A stretch of DNA of 29,091 nt from Thraustochytrium sp. TN22 (Eukaryota; Sar; Bigyra; Thraustochytrida; Thraustochytriidae). The notes beneath the pieces were generated by a model, which made no database searches, was not told the DNA's origin, and saw nothing but the letters and a program-made list of their open reading frames with translations. The position numbers and the translations under genes are program-made. Below, in pieces: positions 22,785 through 29,091 of the stretch. Every line of letters begins with the position of its first letter. Position 1 is the first letter of the stretch. Where the stretch lies: contig JABLUY010000348.1 in NCBI GenBank assembly GCA_013306675.1, positions 1-29,091 on the forward strand. Reading direction: 5' to 3'.

Positions 22785-24209
22785 ATGGGCAAGGGGAAGA
22801 AGAAGGGCGGGAAGAAGGGCGATGACGGCGGCGCGGGCGACAGCGAGGCGGAGCTGCGCCTGGAACTGGTGCGGCAGGCCAAGGACCTGAAGCGCAGGCT
22901 GCAGGCGGAGCAGGGCCAGTTCAACGAGTTCCAGCAGCAGCGCGAGAAGATCAATTACTTCTGGATCGTGGAGAAGAAGAGCCTGGAAGACAAAAAGGCG
23001 GAGGTGCGCAACAAGCAGCGCGAACTGCAGGACCTGGAGGAGCGGCACCAGGTGGAGATCAAGGTGTACAAGCAGCGGGTGAAGCATCTGCTCTACGAGC
23101 ACCAGAATGAGGTGACGAACCTCAAGGCGGACTGCAACAACTCGTTGCGGCTGGAGGAGGACAAGCACCGGCACGCGGAAACAGAGCTGAAGAAGGACGA
23201 GCGGTCGCTCAAGATTGAGCTCAAGGAGACGGAGCTGAGCCACGAGGACTTCGTCAAGAGCCTGAAGCAGGAGCAGGACCGGCGCATCACGGAGCTGCGG
23301 CAGAACTTCGAGCGACGGGCGCGCGAGCTGCAACTCAAGCACGAGCGGCGCTCGCGCGTGCTCCGTGAACAGCTGGAGGCACAGCGCAAGGCGGACATTC
23401 TGCGCATCGAGCAGCGCAAGGACACGCACATCGACGAGCTCATGAAGACGCACGAGAAGGCCTTTGCGGAGATCAAGAACTACTACAACGACATTACGCA
23501 CAACAACCTGGACTTGATCAAGTCGCTCAAGGAGGAGGTGGCGGAGATGAAGAAGAAGGAGTCTGCGGACGAGAAGCTCATGTTCGAGATTGCGCAGGAG
23601 AACAAGCGCATGTCCGAGCCACTCAAGCAGGCGTTGCAGGATGTGGAGCGCCTGCGCGCCAGCCTCGAGGAGTACACGGAGATCAAGGCGCGCCTGTCCA
23701 AGACCAAGGTGGCGCTCGGCGTGGTTCAGGACCAGCTCAAGGCGCTCGAATGGGAGAACGAGGTGCTCACGCAGCGCTTCGAGATGGTCTCTGCGGAGCG
23801 CAAGAACCTCTATGATCAGCTGCAGAGCTCGGTCTTTGACGTGCAGCAGAAGACCGGCTTCAAGAACCTGCTCCTCGAGAAGAAGGTGTCCCTCATGGAC
23901 CGCGAGCTGGAGAAGAGCACAGGCTACCTGTCCGAGATTTTGAAGCAGTTCGACCTCGACCCGTCCACGCTCGGCACGGTGCAGAAGAAGGTTCGCGACA
24001 TTATCGACGAGAAGAATGCCTCGCTCACGAACCTCGCGCAGGCGGTCGCCAACGCCGTCCAGCATTACAACTCCATGGTTGGTACGTTCGAGTCCAAGCT
24101 CTCCGAGTACGGCATCAGCGTCGACGAGGTCGGTTTCAAGCTGCGTCCCATGGACGCCGACTCTGATCCCGCCATGTCAGCAGTGGTGCCTCACAGCCAC
24201 AATCAGTGA
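22785..24209 (+). CDS. DRC4: Nexin-dynein regulatory complex subunit 4 (GAS8/DRC4)
   Basis: A 474-residue, almost wholly coiled-coil axonemal protein. DRC4/GAS8 is part of the core linker of the nexin-dynein regulatory complex, which ties neighbouring doublet microtubules and controls inner-arm dyneins in motile flagella. The length matches the family (about 475 residues). The start is a lysine-rich MGKGKKKGGKKGDD, as in other DRC4 proteins. Long heptad stretches run from about 20 to 345. The GAS domain signature is clear: KAFAEIKNYYNDITHNNLDLIKSLK (226-250), ALEWENEVL (320-328) and ERKNLYDQLQSSVFDVQQKTG (338-358). The C-terminus (395-452) matches the conserved end of the family. Read-through of the whole protein in one frame shows no intron. 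It is followed in tandem by the ODA1-type gene, 538 bp away. Confidence 0.96.
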   Translation: MGKGKKKGGKKGDDGGAGDSEAELRLELVRQAKDLKRRLQAEQGQFNEFQQQREKINYFWIVEKKSLEDKKAEVRNKQRELQDLEERHQVEIKVYKQRVKHLLYEHQNEVTNLKADCNNSLRLEEDKHRHAETELKKDERSLKIELKETELSHEDFVKSLKQEQDRRITELRQNFERRARELQLKHERRSRVLREQLEAQRKADILRIEQRKDTHIDELMKTHEKAFAEIKNYYNDITHNNLDLIKSLKEEVAEMKKKESADEKLMFEIAQENKRMSEPLKQALQDVERLRASLEEYTEIKARLSKTKVALGVVQDQLKALEWENEVLTQRFEMVSAERKNLYDQLQSSVFDVQQKTGFKNLLLEKKVSLMDRELEKSTGYLSEILKQFDLDPSTLGTVQKKVRDIIDEKNASLTNLAQAVANAVQHYNSMVGTFESKLSEYGISVDEVGFKLRPMDADSDPAMSAVVPHSHNQ

Positions 24210-24747
24210 GCATGAGCACGTTCCTCACCCGCGCCTGTGCGTACCTCTTATATGTGTCCTATATCGTGGCCTTGGCCGAGCAAGACCGATTGACTGAAGC
24301 AGTCAGCTTCTCTCCTATCTGTGTGCGTGAGTGTGTGTGTTTTTTTCCACAACTTGAAGGCCCTCCTCCCTCTTCCCTCTGTTCGGAACAGCGTCGAGTT
24401 GCTACATGTATATCCGTTGAGCGACTAGTACACACCCAGCGGCTCGGAAAGTGGCAGGTGAGCACGAGACCGCCGATTCCCTGAGTGCTCTTGCTCGAGC
24501 TCTCGCACTAGTTCCTTTCCTTGGCAGCGGCCTCCTCCTCTCCTTTGCCCGGCTCGGCTCGGCTCGGCTCGGCTCGGCTCCGGCCGTCTCGAGCTGCGCG
24601 CGCGTGCAAAGCCGCGCGGCTCTACTACGAAGCTTGCGCTTCGCTCGCGAGCGCTGCGTTGGCAAAGCAGCGAGCTTCCAAGCGAGCAAGAAGAGCAAGA
24701 AAGCGAGCGAGCTTGCGGTGGTCGCGAGCGAGCGAGCAGACTGCAGG
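24210..24747. other. DRC4 3' flank and ODA1 promoter region
   Basis: This 538 bp lies between two rightward axonemal genes. The left part is pyrimidine-rich and AT-richer, fitting a 3' UTR. The right part has a (CGGCT)6 array at 24550-24579 and AGCGAGCGAG-type runs close to the ODA1 start. The ODA1 frame is open upstream to 24451, but that stretch is low-complexity. Confidence 0.5.
24550..24579. repeat. (CGGCT)6 pentanucleotide array
   Basis: Six copies of CGGCT, about 170 bp upstream of the ODA1-type start codon. Confidence 0.93.
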
Positions 24748-26592
24748 ATGCAGGATGATGACGCGCGGTCGGCGTCGGCGCTAGCGGCGGAGTTCGCGCA
24801 GCTGCAGCGCGAGTACCGGAACATGGAGCAGAACCGGCGCGCGTACACGGAGGAGAGCCAAAACATCATTCGGCGGCAGCAGGCGGCCATCAACAAGCTG
24901 CGCAAGGATGAGGAGGGCCTCAAGGCGGAGCTGGCGATGGAGGAGCGGCACTCGGCGGCCAAGGGCGGCGACGCCGGGCCGTCGAGCAAGCTGGCGCTCA
25001 TCCAGGACCAGGGCGACAGCTTCACGCAAAAGCTGGCAATCGAGACGCGCAACCTGGAGGAGCTCAATAAGGCCATCAAGGTCATGAAGAGCAAGATCTT
25101 GCAGCAGCGCAAGCAGATGGGCGGCGTGAACGCGGCCAAGGAAAGCCGCAAGATGGTGCAGAAGCAGATCCGCATCCTGGAGAACCGGTTGGACAAGGCG
25201 CTGGTCAAGTTCAACGAGGCGCTGGCGCACAACAAGTCGCTGCGCGAGACGATCGATGGGCTGCGGCGCGAGCGGGTGGTCTTTGACAACATCTACCGCA
25301 AGCTGGAGAAGGACCTGCACGACAAGAAGAAACAGATGGCGGCCATCATCGAGTCGTCGAACCAGGCGTACGAGGCGCGCGACCAGGCGCAGATGGAGAT
25401 GACCGCCATCGAGCAGCAGAACAACAAGGAGCGCGCCGAGTACGAGGACCAGATGGCGGAGCTGGACCGCGCCATCGACGCGGACCGCAAGCGCAAGGAG
25501 CTGCTGCTGCGTGAGCAGGGCAAGGACCACCACATCGGGCAGCGCGGCGAAATGTCCATGGAGGAGGAGGCGCGGCTCAAGAAGAAGGTGGCCAAGGGCG
25601 TTTGGAGCATGGCGAAGGACAAGGCCAACGTGGCGGCCACGGAGATGAAGGTGCAGTCCTACGAGGAGGCCTTCAACAAGATCAAGGCCGCCACGGGCAT
25701 TACGGACGTGGACGAGCTGGTCAAGACCTTCATCCAGAACGAGGAGCAGAACTTTTCGCTCTTCAACTTCGTCAACGAGCAGAACAACGAGCTGGAGAAG
25801 CTCGAGGAGCAGATCCAGCAGTTGCATGACGAGGAGGACAAGTACGCGCAGGAGTCTGGCGACGACGCGAACCAGCACCAGCAGCTGCTCAACGACTTGC
25901 AGCACAAGCTGCAGTCCACAGAGGCGTCGGTGGAAAAGTACGAGCTCAAGTTCCAGGACGCCATGAAGACCATCGCAGCGCTCAAGATCGGCATCCAGGG
26001 CATCTTCATCAAGACCGAGTGCGACAAGACCGCCATGGCCGATCTGCTGTCGGACTCCCAAGTCACGGAGGCCAATATTATGCAGTACCTCGGCATCATC
26101 GAGCAGCGCACCAACGAGATCTTGCAGATGTGGGCCGCCTACTCGCGGCGCCAGCTGCCCAGCGGCGCCGGCGGCGCCGACATCCCCATGGTCGACCACG
26201 ACAACGAGGGCCCTGGCAGCCCGCACCTCGCGTCCCCTGGCAGCCCCTTCTCGCCCGGCTCGCCTGGCTCCCCAGCCAACGCGCTCGTCAGCATTCTTGG
26301 CCAGGGCCCGTCCGCGCCCATGGGCCAGGATACCGTGCAAATCAACCCGCCCTCGCTCAACGAGTACTCCTCGGACGAGGGCTCCGACGACGAGGACCAG
26401 GACTACCGCCCGCTCACGCACCAGGAGCTCAAGATCAAGACCATGAAGACCATCCACAAGAAGGCCTCCCACCAGACCGCCGCCTCCCCAAAGCGCAACA
26501 CCACCTTTCACGGCCGCCAGCGCACCATTGTCGACGCGCAGGCGAGCCCCGCCGCGCACTTTTCCATGCCCTCCTTTTCCCAAGATGACTGA
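24748..26592 (+). CDS. ODA1: Outer dynein arm docking complex protein (ODA1/CCDC63/CCDC114-like)
   Basis: A 614-residue coiled-coil protein of the ODA1/DC2 family (CCDC63, CCDC114/ODAD1 in animals), which anchors outer dynein arms on axonemal doublets. Family-typical blocks are YRNMEQNRRAYTEESQNIIRRQ (23-44), LENRLDKALVKFNEALAHNK (144-163), LRRERVVFDNIYRKLEKDL (172-190), NFSLFNFVNEQNNELEKLE (335-353), and the C-terminal RPLTHQELK (554-562). Coiled coil extends from about 10 to 460. The tail (465-614) is disordered and has a SPGSP-type series (491-509) of possible proline-directed kinase sites and an acidic SSDEGSDDEDQD cluster. I start at the Met at 24748, giving MQDDDARS; upstream in-frame sequence is low-complexity promoter-like DNA. 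It follows DRC4 in the same direction. Confidence 0.95.
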   Translation: MQDDDARSASALAAEFAQLQREYRNMEQNRRAYTEESQNIIRRQQAAINKLRKDEEGLKAELAMEERHSAAKGGDAGPSSKLALIQDQGDSFTQKLAIETRNLEELNKAIKVMKSKILQQRKQMGGVNAAKESRKMVQKQIRILENRLDKALVKFNEALAHNKSLRETIDGLRRERVVFDNIYRKLEKDLHDKKKQMAAIIESSNQAYEARDQAQMEMTAIEQQNNKERAEYEDQMAELDRAIDADRKRKELLLREQGKDHHIGQRGEMSMEEEARLKKKVAKGVWSMAKDKANVAATEMKVQSYEEAFNKIKAATGITDVDELVKTFIQNEEQNFSLFNFVNEQNNELEKLEEQIQQLHDEEDKYAQESGDDANQHQQLLNDLQHKLQSTEASVEKYELKFQDAMKTIAALKIGIQGIFIKTECDKTAMADLLSDSQVTEANIMQYLGIIEQRTNEILQMWAAYSRRQLPSGAGGADIPMVDHDNEGPGSPHLASPGSPFSPGSPGSPANALVSILGQGPSAPMGQDTVQINPPSLNEYSSDEGSDDEDQDYRPLTHQELKIKTMKTIHKKASHQTAASPKRNTTFHGRQRTIVDAQASPAAHFSMPSFSQDD

Positions 26593-28073
26593 TTCATGAC
26601 CAGCTTGATTGATTCGTGACGAACCGCGCGTCTGTTTGCTCGCCTGTGTGCTTTGACCGCGTGAGTCGCTGTAATAGTGTGGCCACATCGTCGCAGCATG
26701 AAGGCATCACCACGCTTCAAGACCGCGCGCGAACCTTGTTTCGGGCAAGCCGAAGAGTCCCACGCCTCGCGACGCGACGCCGCAGCCATCCGGGTCGGCA
26801 ACGCACGCTCTCGCACGCGCAATAACGATGCGAGACCGCCGGACATGACATGCGCTGGGGGCCGCACCCACAATAAAGCAGAAGCAGTGTCGCAGCACAC
26901 ATGCGTGCTGATGGCTTCGAACTTCGCTTGTAGGTCTTATGGCCGGCGGGGCGCGCTGCCAGTCGCCGATCCGCCGGCCGGCCTCGCAAAGGGCGCACGC
27001 GCCGCTCTCAAGGCAATCTGTCTCAGCCTCTCTGCCATGCATGAGGTTCTCGTCACCCTCTCTTTGCATCGTGAGCGCAACATCCACCGTCTCTCTGGTG
27101 GCACAAAAGGAGACGCCAGGATCGAAGTGAGCAGTCTGTTGTACCCTAAGGGCAACAAGGTTCACTGGGACGAGGTTTTGTATCACTTCGTGCGAGGGCT
27201 GGACGACCGAAAGGCATGGCCAAAGACGAGGTTTGCTTGAGCTGGCCTTGGCTGGGAAACACGAGGTTTGCTTGAGCTGGCCTCGGCTAGGATGCTAAAT
27301 TTACCGAACCTTCCTTGACGTCGACAAGCCAGATCCAGGCGCTAAGAATGGCTTCCGGCTTCGGCGTCGCGCTCTCGAGGCGCTTCGCTCAGGCGATCCG
27401 GAAGCAGCCACAAAGCGCATTCTTTGACGCGCAAACACGACGTTGACGCGCAACTACGACATATTTCTCGCCAAACACTGCCGCTGCTGACACCTGAGAC
27501 TGCCCGTGCAATGTGCAACGGTCTGTCTCGCTGCACCACACGGAGACACTCGATCCACATGTAGCGCACGCCGCGCGAGTTGCACGGATGAGAAACTTGC
27601 ATGTGAACCCCTTGTTCCCCGCATCTGTGTGTGTGTCCACGTGGCACTGCGCCGAGTCTGCGCTACCGCGCGCGACCGGCGGCGTCCGGCCTCCCTGCGC
27701 GGCGTCTGGTCGACCCGCCTTCAAGTTCGCCCATCTACGCGCACTGCCGCCCTGCAGCGCAGGACGAAACCCGCACAGGCCGCGCAGTCCACGCGTGTAG
27801 CTACGCGGCCACGCCGACGTGCCCGGCCCCGACGTGCCACCGACGTACCTCCTTCGAGGCTCCTTGCCAGTTCGCGGGCGCAGCCCAGCAGCACGAAGCA
27901 GCACGCCACCAGCGCCCTTGATCTTGAGTGTGCACGGCGCGTCAGCCCGGCACGCGAGGTGCGCTGCCGCGCCGCGCCGCGCCGCACAACGCCGCGGCGG
28001 CCGCACGCACCGCGCAGTCAGCCGCGCCCAGCCGCTCTGTGCCCCGGCCGGCCGGCGCCGTACACGTGCCGTG
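26593..28073. other. Long region without a supportable gene
   Basis: About 1.5 kb of less GC-biased sequence. A 187-codon rightward frame (26677-27240) and a 295-codon leftward frame (27389-28276) are open, but neither shows a domain, a clean compositional signature or a recognisable relative; orphan or decayed genes remain possible. A 30-bp direct duplication lies at 27226-27290. No tRNA, rRNA or transposon coding was recognised. Confidence 0.45.
27226..27290. repeat. Short direct duplication
   Basis: Two near-identical 30-bp copies, at 27226-27255 and 27261-27290, both starting ACGAGGTTTGCTTGAGCTGG, with a 5-bp spacer. Confidence 0.85.
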
Positions 28074-28980
28074 ATGACTCGCCAGTCGACCAGCACATCG
28101 ACATCGGATCGCACAGCGTCCGCTCCAGGCTCCAGCGCCGCGCCGGCCACCGGCCAGGGGTCGGCCAGCGAGGAGCTCGCCGATGGTCCGCGCGATGATC
28201 GGTATTCGGGCCGCCAGCAGGTGTCCGCACCGCGCGTGCCGTTTGCGCCGCGCTGTGGCGTCAAGTTCGTCGTCAACCAGGGCTTCCACAGAAGTGCGAA
28301 CTATCCGCTCTCCAACTTCAAGTCATCATTGCAATGATTGCAATCACGCAGATCATCGCTGATGGAAGGCTGGAGGCTGGAGCCCGGCCCGCGCGGTGCA
28401 GTGGCCGTCGGCCCGACGCCCACGCTTGCACAGGCTGCCCGCGACCGCTGGCCTCCTCCAAGGACCGCGGCGGCCGGCCTTCCGGCTTGCCGTGCTTGCA
28501 GCGGCCGCCCGTGCCTCGCCAGGCTCGCTCCTCCGCGCTGCCGCGCAGGGCTGGAGGCCCCAACCACCAGCGACCACGAGACGAGCGCCTTGCTCTCGCC
28601 CTCGGCCCAGCCCGCTTTCGAGGAATGGGAGCGGTCGCTCTCCAAGCCGCTCTCGGGTCTCAACTTTCAAGGGTTCCGCTGGCGCTGGACGCGCGCCACC
28701 GCGCGTGCCCGACAATGGGCCGAGCTGTGCACGGCCGCCGAGGCACGCAGCAGAACCTGGCAGCAGACCTGCATCGACGGCGCGGCGAGACGCGGGCGGG
28801 CTGGAGCAGGGCGCGGGCCCGGGCGGCGTCGAAGGCCTGACGAGGGCTTCGTTCGAGAGGGTACTACTGACTGTGAAGTCGGGGTGCTTGCACGAGATTG
28901 CACGGATGGACGACCGGGTGCGCGGCATCGTGGAGGATGCCATCCGTAGGATCGAGAATGGCGCGACGGAGCTCAGGTAG
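28074..28980 (+). other. Possible broken or spliced gene of unknown function
   Basis: Three protein-like stretches lie close together in different frames. The first is an 87-residue Ser/Thr-rich frame at 28074-28337. The second is a segment at about 28575-28790 containing QPAFEEWERSLSKPLSGL and ARQWAELCTAAEARS. The third is a segment at about 28830-28980 containing TRASFERVLLTVKSGC and MDDRVRGIVEDAIRR. The last two could be one coding sequence interrupted by an indel or small intron near 28790. An AG|GTAGGT donor-like site at 28976 and a TTTTCTCTTCAG acceptor-like site ending at 29024 would define a 48-nt intron, but the frame then stops within three codons. Chance frames in GC-rich DNA are an alternative. 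Confidence 0.25.
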
Positions 28981-29091
28981 GTAGTCGACGGTTCTAAGAT
29001 TCTGCTGGGAGATTTTCTCTTCAGTCATTAAGCATAGGCTCGGCCAGCTCGTCAGGCACGGCAGGCCTGCTTCGTAGCAGCCAGCCACCGG

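Noticed and set aside
22062-24065. 667-codon leftward frame opposite DRC4
   Set aside because: It is Leu/Val/His-rich, the typical reverse complement of Lys/Glu-rich coiled-coil codons. DRC4 on the other strand is unambiguous.
24781-26688. 635-codon leftward frame opposite the ODA1-type gene
   Set aside because: It has the same antisense Leu/Val-rich composition and no independent evidence.
27389-28276. 295-codon leftward frame as a gene
   Set aside because: It is Arg/Ala/Cys-rich with no domain or hydrophobic core and overlaps several equally open frames on the other strand.
1-29091. tRNA, rRNA, CRISPR or transposon genes
   Set aside because: No B-box-like GGTTCGANTCC with a cloverleaf, no rRNA core motifs, no regularly spaced direct repeats with unique spacers, and no reverse transcriptase, integrase or transposase motifs were seen by eye.

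Overview
This is a nuclear window from a GC-rich, intron-poor unicellular eukaryote that builds motile flagella. Ten of the eleven supported genes read through as single uninterrupted frames with eukaryote-specific domain content: an ankyrin-membrane protein, an SNM1-type nuclease, a KICSTOR subunit, DRC4/GAS8 and an ODA1-type docking protein. There are no operons or Shine-Dalgarno sites, genes sit on both strands with separate promoters, GC-rich simple repeats are common, and TAA, TAG and TGA are all used as stops. A thraustochytrid-like (labyrinthulomycete) stramenopile fits the GC content, the near absence of introns and the flagellar genes, but that placement is inference.

Layout. 1-447 is a GA microsatellite and 3' flank. 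448-2289 (-) is an ankyrin/membrane protein. 3427-3969 (-) is an unknown acidic coiled-coil protein, divergent from 4220-4882 (+), a SHI/Dus1-type zinc-finger protein. 4917-5324 is a degenerate tandem duplication between convergent genes. 5352-6335 (-) is an AIG1/FAR-17a-like membrane hydrolase, divergent from 6712-7755 (+), tRNA m7G46 methyltransferase TRM8. 9039-10703 (+) is a membrane-anchored papain-family protein whose catalytic Cys is Ala. 10830-14342 (-) is a LacZ-type GH2 beta-galactosidase. 15095-17539 (-) is an SNM1/PSO2 cross-link repair nuclease, divergent from 17815-20649 (+), a KICS2-like protein with a possible myristoylation signal. 20842-22215 (-) is an IQ/WW protein with six 'FYAY' repeats, divergent from 22785-24209 (+), DRC4/GAS8, which is followed by 24748-26592 (+), the ODA1-type outer dynein arm docking protein. 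26593-29091 holds no gene I can support firmly, only fragmentary frames and a possible broken or spliced gene at the right edge.

How the genes relate. Most are unrelated housekeeping or accessory functions (tRNA modification, DNA repair, nutrient sensing, sugar hydrolysis). The exception is 20.8-26.6 kb, where two axonemal genes lie in tandem and the repeat protein shares a divergent promoter with DRC4, so that protein is a candidate flagellar or calmodulin-linked factor. The most unusual items are the papain pseudo-protease, the FYAY-repeat protein and the possible lipid anchor on the KICS2 homologue.
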